Source: Gnetum montanum (Eukaryota > Streptophyta > Gnetopsida > Gnetales > Gnetaceae). From it: a stretch of DNA of 43,358 bases. The DNA lies in contig MNCI01029388.1 of NCBI GenBank assembly GCA_015680685.1, positions 440,274 through 483,631 on the forward strand, in the 5' to 3' direction. The notes under the pieces were generated by a model. That model had not been told where the DNA came from. It made no database searches and saw only the letters and a program-made list of their open reading frames with translations. A program made the position numbers and the translations under genes. Positions 9,575 to 21,806 of this stretch are shown here, in pieces; position 1 is the first letter of the stretch; every line of letters starts with the position of its first letter.

Positions 9575-12440
9575 TCAAACAGTCCCAGGTGGTGTTGGCT
9601 CATGAGGTTCTAAGGGACCTTTACCAGCTTCAAACATGTGCGACAGCTGAGGTGGTTGTGGCTGTCCTACTGCTACTGCAACTTCTGGTGGAAGGCGAAA
9701 GGCATCTAGTAATGCTTTCATTTTTTCCTTCTTACTCCTGGGATCATGCACCATCCATGTAGTTTCACTAATGTGGATAGGAATAGGCACATCCCAAGGA
9801 TAGGGAATTGTTGAAAATAACTCCTTGGCATTGATGAACCAGGTAGCAAATTTCTTGCATTCGATCTCGAATGCCTTAACTATGTTCTGCAACTCTTGGT
9901 AACCATTCATTCTCTTGGCCAGGTTCTTGGAAGTTGATCATTGATCAGTAAATCATGCCCTAAGAACCTTGAGTTTAACATTTGTTATTTCTAGCTTTTG
10001 CTTGGTGTCCTTATAATGCTTGAACTTGACCTTGTATAATAAGTATGAGTTGGCCACTTAGTTCTCAAATTTTGACCATGACCATCTGGTAGTTAGCATT
10101 GCCAAGTTTGCATAGTGGAGATTGGCCAGTTCCATATACTCTATCATTTCTTCAATCTACAACCCCTTTAGGTAGATCTCTACTCTGTTATAGGCATCTA
10201 TTTCATTGATGATGGGTTGTCACATCTCTCTTCCTTATTGGAGTTGCTAGAGGGCCTCGTTTACTTTTGCCTTAGTCATTTGAATGTGCTTCTCATTCAC
10301 TTCCTTCTAATGGCCAACCTAGTCTCTATAATGATTCTTAACTCATTCAAATTTGAGAGTTGTGTTGTTCCAAGAGACAATCTCAATGGTAGATTTCTAG
10401 TGTAAGGCTCGAAATTCCTTCATAGACAAATTTTGATTCGCTAAAGCCAATTTTCTTAACTCTATGTTTACCCTGGAAAACTGCTCCTATTGTTGATAAA
10501 TGAATTCTTGCATTTATTATTTTTGTGCATCAACATTGCATAGAAAATGATTTTCAATGGCCACTGATTCATTTTCTTTATGCATCTAGAGAAAGTCCTT
10601 CTAAACCAAGTAGGTTTTTGCTTCAGCTATGGACTAGTTGAAGATGGTTGTCACCATTTCCTCCTGATCCTATTTTAATTATTCCTAAAGTAACTAAAAA
10701 GCTTCATCTCTATTTACTATGAGGCTAAGGAGTGTAGGATTAGCAAAATGGGCATGCAACTTAGCAACTTCTATCACCAAGCATTGGTTTTGTGCTTGAG
10801 CCATTTCAAGTTTCCGTTCCAAGATGATGCATTTTCCCTTTTCTTCTAGCAGCTCTAATTAGGTTGTAGTAATGTTTTCTAGAAAATTGAAGATATCCAG
10901 AATCAGTTGCCCAATCCCCACTAGTTGTTCTAGTAACTCTTCATGCTAGGCTGCACTCAATCTTCCACTAACTATGCCTACGGATGTCTGCACATCTTGA
11001 AGTGTAGATACATCTGGTACAAACATTGTAGGTGCATTAAGCACTTCTGTGATTTAGTCAATAACAACATTAGCAATAATCTCTTTTCCTTAATGTTGCA
11101 TCACCAATACAGTTGTTCCCTCACCCTCCTCCATGCACATCAAAAAGAAGGCAGCATTTCTAGAGATTTCTAGAAATAAATGGTGTTAAGATAGAGACAC
11201 CATCACCTCTTGGGCACTAGGATTCAATCTCGTGGGTAACTGCATTTGTTGGATAGAGAATATTGGTTCACCTATTTCCATTTGGCTAATTGTTCAAGCT
11301 ACCTCGTTAAGGTGACTCATCATGGGTTGATGTATAGATGGGTTTGCACCACTTGTTTCTACACACTACTCCTGCTTACCCAAGAGCTTGTCTTGGATTT
11401 CATGTAAGTGTTCATGGTGGCATGGGCCTCTGACATTATTTCTTACATATGTAGTGGAGGTGGTGGTTGCTTCTCCCCTTCTTTAGACACAGTAGGTGTC
11501 TTTTTCTTCATCATTTTTGACCATGAGGAAATGGGAGTATGTCTAATCATGTCATTTTCATAGCAAATGATCTCTATCCTTTTGTAAAATTTCTAGATGA
11601 GACATGAGAAAGGTAGGGTTTTCCTTCCATGTTCATTTTCTTTAAAGCACTTCTTGATCTCTAAATAAATTAATTATGGAAGGTTCCCTAAAATTCTCCC
11701 ACTTAGAGTAGTGCATGCTCGGGAAAAAAAGGTAGTCACCTTGCTGGGCTTCATTGTCAAATTGAGGTGATAGGTTGCTATATTAAAGTATACATGCTTT
11801 ACCACTATGATCACATCAAATTCCTTACAATAAATCCCATAACACTGCTAAGTCCACTTTTTTTGCCTCAGGGTCATCTTGTATTAATAACTTTGCCAAT
11901 TGTGTCCCTATGTCAGGAAACCCAAGAACTTATGCAATAACATCAGCTAAAGAGGACACTTGAATGTCCTTAATCACTATGGAGCCTACCCTTTTGTTGT
12001 TTTAGAAGAGGTACATCTCTCCCATGTACCACTCCCCACTGGAAGTGATGATTGGCCACATGGGAGAGGTTTACAATTATGTCCTCACTTTTGCTGGAGC
12101 ATGTTCTAGAAATGGCATGAAGTTTAGTTCCTACAGAATTGAGCAGTGGATTTCACAAGGCCTGGTGATGTCAAGGCAAGCTTGTGTTAGTGTGACTTCT
12201 AGCCTTGGTATGGGTCTTAGTGCTTCCCCACATTGCAATTGTTTTGTTTCAACTTCTTCTTCACGAACCCATTGAACAAATTCCACTTTGGGCTCCTCTC
12301 AAAGAGGTCTTGTTGCATGGGTTACTTCTAGTTGTTCTTGGGGTTGTTTTTATTGGCCCCTTCCAACCCTAGTTCATTTCTCCCTTAGTTGTGATGGTCC
12401 TCCCTCCTGTAGTTGTTTTGATCTTGGTGCTATCTATAAT
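9575..12440 (-). pseudogene. ORF3 of element B: extra protein with possible plant-mobile-domain-like N-terminus and coiled-coil C-terminus
   Basis: On the minus strand one long frame can be followed for over 900 codons. Nearly all of its stops look like former Gln codons (TAA/TAG for CAA/CAG). It has at least one frameshift, at a run of seven A at 11858-11864. The N-terminal third (about 11560-12100) has ADVIA..LGFPDIG and MKPSKVTTFFSRACTTLSG, which remind me of plant mobile or 'putative plant transposon' domains; this is a weak match from memory. A Lys/Pro linker (about 11480-11530, EKQPPPP) leads to a region rich in Leu/Glu/Gln, about 10180-11170, with LILDIFNFLENITTT and LLEEKGKCIILERKLEMAQ, probably a coiled coil. 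The C-terminal 111 codons (9575-9910) are open and end PPGTV-stop. It lies downstream of pol in the same orientation, where env-like genes sit in Athila. C and E lack it. I see no signal peptide or membrane segment. Confidence 0.6.
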
Positions 12441-12870
12441 CACAACATGATCATGGATTAGCAATTATTATGTAACATGAAACAATTGGAATTCCTTCTC
12501 TCCCTGGGATAGTTAGACTTGGCTAAGTTGAGATTATGGCTGATTTAATCAATTTTAATAATTATTTATTTGTATTTTAATGTTAATAAGTCATTCTAAA
12601 AGGTTTTGGAAGGGTTAATTATCAAGAATTGATGGTTTCATATTGTTGTATTTATTATCCCCTTTGGGAAAGTTAGAAAAATTTTCAAATAATTTCATCA
12701 AAAACCTTAAGGTTTGCGGCCCCCATAATCAAAAGCTTACCCTTGGTAGCTATAGGATTAAAGAATGGAGTGATTTTCACAAATGGTTGACAATTTATGG
12801 GCTATGGAAGGTTTTGGGCTTTGAAAAATAGTAAAAAATCCCCTTGTGTTATGGAGCACATGTCAAAAAA
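12441..12870 (-). other. Leader between internal U3-like array and ORF3
   Basis: No conserved coding. A GATTATGGGGGCCG block (minus strand, about 12718-12733) again resembles the polypurine motif. The plus-strand ORF at 12643-12831 has no support from homologous copies. Confidence 0.4.
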
Positions 12871-12873
12871 TTA

Positions 12874-13116
12874 CAAAGTCTTGGTGGTTTTATAGAATTT
12901 TTGGCTTGCATCAACTAGGCCTAGTCGATAGGGCTGAGTCGACGAGGTTAACTACATTGATTAGGCCTAGTCAACGTAAGCAAAAATCAGTGGTATTTAT
13001 AAAATGTTTGGCTTGCATTGACTAGGCCTAGTCAATAGGGCCCAGTCGATGGGGTCAACTGCATTAATTAGGCCTAGTCAATGCAATTGTTGGCCACTGT
13101 TGACTTGGTCAAGCTT
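12874..13116 (-). promoter_or_regulatory. Internal U3-like promoter: duplicated palindrome array with two TATA boxes
   Basis: Two tandem units with a period of about 107 bp (starting at 12903 and 13010) each hold CTAGGCCTAGTC, GGGC(C/T)(C/G)AGTCGA and TTAGGCCTAGTCAA. One block is a perfect 18-bp palindrome, TTGACTAGGCCTAGTCAA at 13018-13035. On the minus strand each unit is followed after 9-13 bp by a TATA box: TATAAATA at 12994-13001 and TATAAAA at 12888-12894. The B LTR has the same plan: GGGCC/TAGTCAAC motifs, a CTTGCGTTGA block, then TATAAATA. The element's own ORF3 lies about 450 bp downstream. No R/U5 homology follows, so this is only a U3-like piece, not a nested LTR. Confidence 0.6.
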
Positions 13117-14640
13117 CCAAAAGACAAGAAATGTTTGAGTGAAATTGGGATCAAATGGAAGCCGAAAAAGCCATGAACATAATGAGAATAGTAGAAAAGG
13201 GTTTTGAAGCTCACACAATTTAGAAAATTGAGAAAATATTTTGGAGAATGAATTTAATGAAATTTTTAAGAATCACAAAGTAGAATACATAATGGAATAT
13301 GTGAAAGATAGGATTGTAGCAATGTTTAAGGTAAGGGGCTTAACTATCCAATCTAAGAGATATGCAAGTGTGTCCTACCCATACTAGGCACATGCCCTTT
13401 TTGCCCTTGCGTAACCTCAATTGAGTTCGTGGACCCCATAGTTGATGTAATGGTCATAAAACATTAAGGACCAACATGGAAAAATCTATCCAAGAATTCC
13501 AACACATCAAACTAAGGCATTGAGCATAACATAAAAACCAACAATGAGGTGAGTTGTGGAAGTATAGATGGATGACAAAGAGGGTGCAATGGAATTCTGA
13601 ATTGAGGTCATAAGTCCCTTATATATTTTTGTGTTTAAAATGACCTAAGAAGATCTATCCTTAGTCCAAACCAGAACCAACCTTTTCAGTGACTTCACAT
13701 CACCACTCCAAGACTGATCTGCCCTCTCGAGACACAAGAGTACTCCCACAAAACAACCACCATTCCATAAAGAGAAGAAAAGAGAAGTAGGAAGTGAGAG
13801 AGGGCCTTAGTTAGAGGGGAATTTCAGGCATGCATAACATGTCTTTCTAGTCCCATAACCAATGCTTGTAGCCTATGTATTTGTCTAAGAGGTATGCTTT
13901 GAATTTACATCATGTTTTTTTTTTGTCTTTTCTTTTTTCTCTCTCTCTTTTGAATGGGAACCACACCATGCAAAGACTTTATTTGACTTCCTATTAGTGG
14001 TTGGAATGGAATGGTAAGAAGTCCATGAAAAAACACTCAAGCACCCAAGCAAGTAGAAGAGTACAAAGAGTATCGAGTTGCCTTGAAGTCACACCCTACA
14101 CAAATCTTTGAATGCTTCCCAATTTTGGAAACTACTAAGGTCATCAATTGATTAAAAGTTTCTTTAATGAAAAGGACCTCAAACTTCCAGAACAAGAAAA
14201 ATCTTAGAGTTTGTTGGATAGGTCGATAACATGGACTCACTACCTATTCCATGAAAAATAAACTATGTCATAGTCATTATACATCAGAATTCAAAAATAG
14301 AAACTAGATATTGAGAATCACAACATTAAGCACAAACCATCATTAGTACATAATAACATGGGAACTGTGACATGTGGTAATAAAGCATTTTTATTAGCAA
14401 AAATAATGAAAAGTAACACTCAAACAAAATAGAGTAGAATTTATAAGAAAGTGTAAATTATCCAAGAAAGATTCAAATGTATTAATGATGGTGCAAAACA
14501 AAAAATGGTGTAAAATGGAAAAAAATTTTGAAAATTGAAAAGTTGTAAAATAAATAAATTACAAAATCAAAAATGTGAAAAATAAAAAATAAAAAATAGC
14601 AAAAAAGAAAACTGAGGAGCCATGTGGATGGTTAGCATGG
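13117..14640 (-). other. Element B 3' internal module, non-coding
   Basis: It matches E (1-1050, reversed), C (35560-36840), F and G. Landmarks are a polypurine-like TATGGGGTCC at 13431-13440, the conserved GGCCTTAGTTAGAGGGGA block near 13803, and an A-rich tract at 14440-14620. Part (13117-13380) is specific to B. No coding frame is conserved between copies. Confidence 0.65.
14440..14620. repeat. A-rich tract of the 3' module (B)
   Basis: A run of AAAATTGAAAA-like, AAAATAAAAAAT-like units. Equivalent tracts are at 33180-33415 (G), 36745-36835 (C) and, as T-rich on the plus strand, 22975-23165 (F). All lie just downstream of the end of the coding region. Confidence 0.6.
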
Positions 14641-14799
14641 ATGGCCATCTCCCCCACAACTATCTTAAAAGGAATAGATGTGGAAAATAGAGCATGGTTG
14701 TCCATCCATTTAGGTGGTAGTTGTGTTGGCTTGTCTTGGCTCTAGAAAAGGTTTCGCTTGTTGGATGTTGATCAACTACTTTTTATTTGGGCTCTCAGG

Positions 14800-15830
14800 T
14801 TTGTAGATTAACATGGCTCCAAAGGAAAAGTTTTGATTAATTATATAAGGTCCCTTCCACAATGTTTGGAACTTCATTTTCTAGGGTACATATATGGGAT
14901 TCCAATAGAGAACCTTATCTCCTAGTTGAAGTTTTACTTTCTATATTCTTAGGTCATTACATTGCTTGTTGAATGCCTTATGTACTTCATTCAAAGATAG
15001 GAGCACTAATTGATTCTCATCTAGCACATTGAGGTTGATCAATCTTTCTCTTTATGCTAGACTCAAATCAAGATTCAAATTGTAGGCTGTTGAGAGTGTA
15101 CGGAGCTTGGATTAAATCGGGAGCATTGGAAGTTTTCTGTATGCTAGCTCATGTAGAGTAGTAGGCCTGAAGGGCATCGTTGAGTTTTGTGCTCCAATCT
15201 CTCCTATATTTTCTTATGATCCTTATTAGGATCTTTGCAATTTCCCATTTAGTTACCTCTGCTTGATTGTTGGCTTGGGGATGATAGGATGTTGTTAATT
15301 TATATTCAACCCCTAGGTGTTGCATTAACTTTCTAAAAAGTGGCACTATAAAATGAGTTCCATTGTCAAAAATAAATGTGTGTGGTAGCCCAAACCTATT
15401 TACAATATGTTGTTATACAAATATAGTAGTAATAGATGATGTACAATTAGTAACGGCTACTACTTTTGCCCATTTGGTGTAGTAGTTGACTACTACAATG
15501 ATATATGCCTTTCCATTGGACATGGGTGTGATGGGACCCATGAAGTCTATGCCCCATATGTCAAAGGGCTCCAATGGTTGAATCCACTATTGAGGATCCT
15601 CCATACACATAGTTACCCCACCATCTCTTTGATAGTGCTCACAAGATCAAAGAAACTAGTGGGCATCCCTAAAGATTATAGGCCAATAGTATCTTGCCAT
15701 CAGGATTCTTATGGTTGTGTGCCTTCCTGCATAGTGGCCTCCACAAGAGCCTTTGTGAGCATCCTAAAGAACACATAGTTGATCCACATCAGGGACACAC
15801 CAACAAACTAGGCCATCAGTGCATACCTTG
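14800..15830 (-). pseudogene. Element B integrase remnant
   Basis: The DDE triad is still readable: WGIDFMGP (about 15530-15556), FDNGTHF (about 15352-15375) and the Glu in NQAEVT (about 15255-15275). The zinc finger reads SCEHYQRD, with Tyr where the second Cys should be, as in C but not A. Stops occur inside the finger (His-stop-Phe). A GPY-type C-terminal tail is poorly preserved. Cut-and-join of element DNA into chromosomes would have been its role. Confidence 0.85.
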
Positions 15831-15989
15831 TAAAGATGTCTACTGATTTCCATGAAGTACTTTGCCTGATGAAGAAACTATTGTTTCTTCCTAAAGTTCA
15901 GACCTTGTGGCATCTCCTAGGTGAGAAGGTAAGTGAGGATGCCATCATACCATTTTTTTTTCTATGGGCACTTGATCATTTATTGCTCT

Positions 15990-16660
15990 TATAAAGAGAA
16001 GTTTATCTAGAAATTAATCAAAGAGTGGAATCTCCTCCTCTTTGTTATCCCATCTTAACCAAGAGAGATGGTTAGTGACCACATTCTTTATCCCTTTCCA
16101 ATCTACCATTGTAAGATAAAATTCCTACAAGATCATGAGCCATCATATGATATGGGGATTCATTGTTGGTTTATTCATCAAGAAGAAAATGGCACTGTGA
16201 TCTATATGCACAAATACTTTATAAGCAAGCACATAATGCCTAAACTTGTCGAGAGCAGACACCACTGCCATCAATTCTTTCTTAGTTGTGGTGTAATTTA
16301 ATTATGCATCCACAATGCTTTGGCTTGCATAGTGAATGTAATATGGATGTTTCTTATTGTCCAACTTCATAAGCACAACTCCCAAGGCATAATTGAATGC
16401 ATCTATCATTATGTGGAATGGTTTGGACCAGTCTGGTGCCCGTAGAATTGGAGTTTCTACAAGTTTATCCTTCAATTGTTGGAATGCATGTTTACAATCC
16501 TTGGTTCAAACAAATGGTGCACCTTTCTTTGTAAGCTCAACCAACAGCTTTACAATCTTATAAAAATTCTCTATGAATTATTGGTAATAGCCAGTTTGTC
16601 CAAGGAATGATAAGACATCTTTAACTGTCTCTAGTTAATGTGTTATTCCTTGTATGACCC
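15990..16660 (-). pseudogene. Element B RNase H remnant
   Basis: The reading shows ELMAVV.ALDKFRHYVL and VFVHIDHSAI (about 16180-16290), in the same place as in A and C. It is broken by stops such as the Trp and Gln codons changed to stop near 16130-16150. Confidence 0.75.
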
Positions 16661-17300
16661 TTATCTTCTCTGGGTCTACCTCAATCCATTTTTGTAAAAT
16701 TCAGTGCCCCAATACACTACCTTCTTAGACCATTAGATGGTTGTTCTGCCAATTGAGTCGGAGGTTTTTTTTAACACATCTTTTTAATACCTACTTAAGG
16801 TGATCTAGGGCTTGCTCAAATGTAGCCCCATAAGTAGAAAAATCATTCATAAATACTTCTACCCTGCTACCAATCTGTTTCTGAAAAATATTAAGGAATA
16901 GGCATTGAAATGTTGCAGGGGAATTTCATAGACCAAATGGCATCTTGCAATATGCAAAAGTTCCCTAGGGACTTGTGAATAATGTCTTGGCTTGATCTTC
17001 TGGTTATAGCCACAATTTGGATTTGGTTATAGCCACTATAACCATCTAAGAAGCTATAATAGCAATGCTTGAATATGGTGTCCAACACCTGATCCAGAAA
17101 TGACAATGGGAAATGATCTTTAAATGTTTCCATATTCAATAGCTTGGAGTCAATGCAAAATTGCCACTTACCACATTTCTTTGACACAATCACGAGTGAG
17201 CTAATCAACTCACTATCCATGATGGAATAGATGAACCCCACCTTGAGGAGTTGTTCTATATCCTCATTCATGATCTATTTCAATTTGGGATTCAGCTACC
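16660..17300 (-). pseudogene. Element B reverse transcriptase remnant
   Basis: The open part 16891-17271 has EQLLKVGFIYSI, KWQFCIDSKLLNME and GYSGYNQI. A short insertion that repeats GGTTATAGCC at about 17000-17030 shifts the frame. The catalytic box is FMND at 16842-16853, where the first Asp of FMDD has become Asn by G-to-A, so the enzyme is dead even apart from the stops. Confidence 0.85.
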
Positions 17301-17779
17301 TCTATAGTTACCTTCTTGGCTTCATGGCCAGGTCAATGTAAATGTGATGTTGGCATATCCATCGGTAAATTCTTGTAAGTTTGAGATATGACCAAGCAAA
17401 TATTTTTGGCCACTTGTTGACGACATGCAACAACTTGTCTTTTTGTTCTAGAGCAAGATTTGCATTGATTATGATTAGCTTACCATTGTTTAAAAATGCT
17501 TACTCCATGCTAGCTAGTAGAGTTTTTACCTCTAAGGGTTCCTATTTGTAATTTTTAGGGATTCCCAACTCTCCCCAACATGAATCATCATTTTCTTCAT
17601 CAAAGAGTTGGCAATGAACTTGATCAAGTTTATATGTGCCTTTGACATAAGCACATGTCAGACTCTCAATAAGTTCCATGCATAGTGTGCTACTATTAGA
17701 GTCAACTATCAACCATTGGATGCTCTCCTATTTTGTGGCTACTACGTACAGGCACCTTTGAATATCTTGTTCATGTGCA

Positions 17780-18500
17780 TACTAATTGCATGCTTTAATG
17801 AATGTACTTTTTCTAGACCAGATCTTTTGCATACAATTGCACCCATTATCACTGTATGCGATGCATGGAACATGCTTCTTCTCTAAATGTTCAAATTCAT
17901 TTTCCTTGGAGATTTTCAAGGAGAGGTCCCCTATACCCATATGTGCATCTAATGTGCTTAACCAAGCCTTTCCCATAATGATGGGAAATTCACCTTTATA
18001 GTTTTCAACCTTGATCACCAGAAAATTAGTAGGGTAGGACCACCCACAAGCTATGGTCACAATGTCTTTCACTAATCCTAAAGGAACAATGATTAATTAG
18101 TCTGCCAATTCTAAACAGATTTACTCTTCTTAAGAGGAAGTAGGTTCTAGGCTTTGTACATATCATGAGAGATGAGATTGACATTAGAATCAAAATCAAG
18201 AAGAGCCTTACATGGCTCATGTCTAGCAATCTATAAGTAAATGAGAGGACTTTCTAAGTTAGATCTTTTCCTAGAAAGATTACTAGACTTGATCCAATCA
18301 AAGAAAACATGAGTTAACATCACAGTGTGGATCTGAGGCAACACTTCGTTTGAAGGGTACTTGAATGTGTTTGACATAGAAAATGAGGGTGTTGAAGATA
18401 TAGGGTGACCAGCCGTGTTAGGTTATGAGGGTTTGGGAGGATTTTTGGGTTAGAAGTAGGGTCGTTTCCTAGAATGATTATCTAAACCACTTGGCTAAAA
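17780..18500 (-). pseudogene. Element B aspartic protease remnant
   Basis: The active-site loop reads LLDFDSNVNLIS (18186-18197 encodes DFDS), with both Ser and Gly of DSGS changed by transitions. Downstream the block IIMGKAWLSTLDAHMGIGDLS and the tail IAYSDNGCNCMQK are well kept in 17782-18072. Confidence 0.8.
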
Positions 18501-20780
18501 TACCAGTTGTGAATGTATAGCCCTCGTAGCATTTCGTTGCTGTAGCTATGAAATAATTTCACTCTGCATGGATGGAGCAAGAGGTAATTGGGTTGATGAT
18601 AGAGGGATGTGTGCAGATGGATGTAGAGGGTGGTATGGATATGGTTTCTTCCCTCAAGTAGATGGTGAATGTGTTTGGTGGTACTCTAGAGGGTAATAGT
18701 TATGGTGAAATGAGGCATGAATTGCATAACTTCTTGAAGAGATGGATTGTTACACATAGTACCCATATGGATTTGGTTGCTTATTAGGGTACTACTATCT
18801 TGGCGATGGCATTCCCCATGATTCTGATTAGTGCATTTTTTGGTATTGCTCATAGGATTATGCTACAACTCCACTTAGATAATAAGCTTATTGATGTTGG
18901 TGGAACTACCTCGGATTTTCTTGAGGATAGGATAATCATCTAGGTGCTTGCCTCCTTGCTAGTCGCAGATTCAATGCATATACCCTAGACTCTTGTAAGT
19001 GTGACACCACAAGGAAACATCCCTTTGGATGTTCATATTGACAAATCTCACAACCAATATCACCTTCATAGTTTGTCTCGACAACTTCTTCTACTACAGT
19101 AGCTTTGCCCTTACCTCTCTAGTAAGCAAATTCAACTTCTTTCTATCTCTTGCAGTTACAATCACTATCTTGCTCTTTGGATTCTTCAACAATCTTCATA
19201 GTAGTTTGGAATTTTTCATCCAACGAGTCCCATAATTTATCAACCTTTCCCAAAATATCAGGGGTAGATTTTTGGATAACCAAGGTTTTCCTATTCACCA
19301 CTTCATTGAGTAGTGAATCTTCCTCATCACAAAATTAGATCTCCCTTTTTCTTATGGAAGGATCCCTATTATAATTTTCTACACTTTTCCTTTTTCATAA
19401 CTCACCTTCTTCTTTTGCTACTTGCTTTATTAACTTTTGAATTTGATGAGCTCTCAGTTCAAACAATCTCCCTTGGGCATACACACCAAGAGTTCTTCCG
19501 GTTTCTACTCTAAGCTCATCTATGATGTGGCAAAGTTTTTCCCTCTAAGAATAACCATGGCTAGGGCATTAGTGTAAGAGTGAATAATATCTACCCATGG
19601 TGGCATCCAAGGATTCATATGTTCCTTGTTGCCAGCCTTTGATTTTCTTCTCAAATTAGACACTCTGAAGTACATTTAATATTTTTTATTAAATAGTTCC
19701 AACATGGTACTTCATTAGCGAATGGATTCCAACTCCAAGGACTAGTACCAAATTTTAGCTTCCTTAATGAGTGTCCTAGGGAATAGCTTGAGTTTCTACC
19801 AGTCATTTTTAATGTTCTGTAAGGCATAGGCATCATGAAAAGCTTGCAAATGATTTTGCGGATCAGAGTTGTGTTCCCCCTCAAATCTTGGGGCATTATT
19901 CATATCTAAGCACTTGATTTGACTATCTTTCACATGCCTAGTTGGAATCTTAACTGCCTCTACAATGTTAAGCATGCTTCAAGTTTCTAATAAAGGTTCA
20001 TCATCATGATTATGTCAATGATGCAAATGATGGTTTCTATCATCCCTGTGTTCTTGATGGGCTCTATGATTTTTGTTGTCCTACTAATCACCTTCATCAT
20101 GATTATTTCTTTGGTGGCTTCTATCAAAACTAGAAGATGAAGATGAATGTTTAGAATTGGATGAAGAGGATGAAGAGGAAGGTGGACTATCACTGCCACT
20201 ATGGTATCCTCCACCACCTCTTCTCTCATTATGACCAGCATCCTTAGATCCCTTTCCATTGTGATGTTTACCCAAGTCCCTACCTTGATTGTCACTTTTT
20301 CTTAAACCTGGTTTATGAATAGTAGATTGTAGGTTCAAGGCCACACCCTCATCATGAATAATAGAGGGTGGAGAATTTTCATGTTGAAAGCCCCTAGGGG
20401 GAGGATCCACATTATCATCTTGGTTTAGCAAGAACAAGGGGTTAGTGAAGTATTTTCCCTTTGTAAACTCATGGTTCTTCTCCTAGTGTCAATCTCTCCT
20501 ATGTTATGTTTCAATGGGATGATAGTCCCAAGTATCATAACCATTCACAACATATTCCTTGTGAAGATTTGGGATGCCCAACTTCTTAAGACTTTGAAAG
20601 AGCATCCCTAGCATAGATCAATTGGGGGCCATAACGATGTTGCCCTTCATATCACACCATCATAGCTATTCATTCCTAATGTAGGATGAAGGTGAAGTTT
20701 GGTACATACTTATCTTGATGAGTATATACCACTTTGCACTCTTGTGGGATTGGTGGTTTGACATCTTCATGCCTATGGAA
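18500..20780 (-). pseudogene. Element B gag remnant
   Basis: The N-terminal part has YVPNFTFILH (about 20670-20700), shared with C. A Ser/Gly/His-rich linker is open at 20084-20437 (SPPSSSSSSSNSKHSSSSSS). The gag core lies at about 19650-19900. A zinc-knuckle-like motif is at 19017-19052, and a Pro/Tyr-rich stretch runs on toward the protease. Start probably at 20770 by comparison with C. Confidence 0.75.
19017..19052 (-). other. Zinc-knuckle-like motif CX2CX3HX3C in B gag
   Basis: It reads CEICQYEHPKGC. The usual retroviral knuckle is CX2CX4HX4C, so this one is one residue shorter in both loops. Element C has the same spacing at 41220-41255. RNA binding is inferred from the family. Confidence 0.6.
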
Positions 20781-20924
20781 AAAAAAATACATTTTGTAAC
20801 AAATAAAATAATTAGTATGCTTTTGTAATTATAGGTCGTTTGAGAGTGATGTTAACCTTAGGTTCATCCAACGATATTAATAATGCTCACTAATCTTAGA
20901 TAGTGCATGTTTCAACAAACAATG

Positions 20925-20942
20925 TCCCCAACAATGATGCCA
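20925..20942 (-). other. Primer-binding site of element B
   Basis: TGGCATCATTGTTGGGGA on the minus strand; it differs from the tRNA-Asp complement at five places, all transitions. One base separates it from the LTR. Confidence 0.75.
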
Positions 20943-20943
20943 A

Positions 20944-21806
20944 TGATGAGCGGTGAGGTGCCCCTATGCCCAACCATACAAATCACAAAGCATTCACGTG
21001 TGATCTGGTCGAATTTCATGGACTTTATAATTTCCAATGCACTAGTCTTCTAGGAAGTGAATCTTGCCCTAAGGTCATTTATTGTCTTCCCAATTACACT
21101 TGTCACATACAAAGATATGGTTAAGTGTAATCAAGGCGTATGATTTTTATCATTTTATGTCTTATGTTCTTTGGTGCTTAGGGAGAGAAAGATATAGAGT
21201 AATTTAATGACTAATCCAAATTAACTAACTAACTGGTCCAAACATAAGCATCTGATCCCACTTTCTGTACATGTCTTAAACCCACGTATCCATTGTTAGG
21301 TTACCAAGCACTATGCTACTGGGTGCACCAAGTAATAACAATGCTAAGATTACCAAGAGAATACGTGTTATGCTTGAAGTGGTCGTACTTATTTATTTAA
21401 TTTATCTAGCTTATCTTGCTTAATTAGCTCAATTATTGAAAAACATTAAATGAACAATTGAAAGCATTGAATGTATGAATAAATATCTAAACTATTCAAA
21501 ATGCTACAAGGTTTATCAAGAATCTTGTCTTTATTGTTGTACACACTATCGTGCTCAAGTACAACAATGCTCAAATAAAGATTCGTACACTCAATGACTC
21601 TTGCTACAAGTACTTGGGAAAATATTCTAACTTTCATATGGAAAAATTGCAAGAGCTTTACTACACTATGACTGACTGATGTCATAAATATGGTTGGTGA
21701 GCATGTAGTTATAGGCAAGAACAGACCCTGCGTTGATGGGGGCTAGTTGACACATGAAATGTTGCATTGATAGGGCCCAGTCAACATGGCCACCCATGAC
21801 TCATCA
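20944..21806 (-). repeat. Element B 5' LTR
   Basis: The ends are TGATGAG...CTCATCA. U3 motifs near 21728-21785 are GCGTTGATGGGGGCTAG and GATAGGGCCCAGTCAAC. The TATA box is decayed. It is the partner of 8522-9340. Confidence 0.9.

Larger units (their letters stand above)
8522..21806 (-). mobile_element. Element B: full-length 13.3-kb LTR retrotransposon with an extra ORF
   Basis: Two LTRs in the same orientation (8522-9340 and 20944-21806), a tRNA-Asp type PBS, gag-pol remnants in normal order, a polypurine tract and a near-perfect 5-bp target duplication define a complete insertion. The flanking DNA on both sides is one LTR of element A, so B is younger than A. It differs from C and E in carrying about 4 kb more between pol and the 3' LTR, which holds a U3-like array and ORF3. 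Confidence 0.9.

Noticed and set aside
9575-12440. ORF3 as a classical env gene
   Set aside because: I see no signal peptide, no membrane segment and no Cys pattern of a glycoprotein; only the position resembles env.
12643-12831. Plus-strand 62-codon ORF
   Set aside because: It runs against the orientation of element B, has no conserved motif, and lies in the leader of ORF3.
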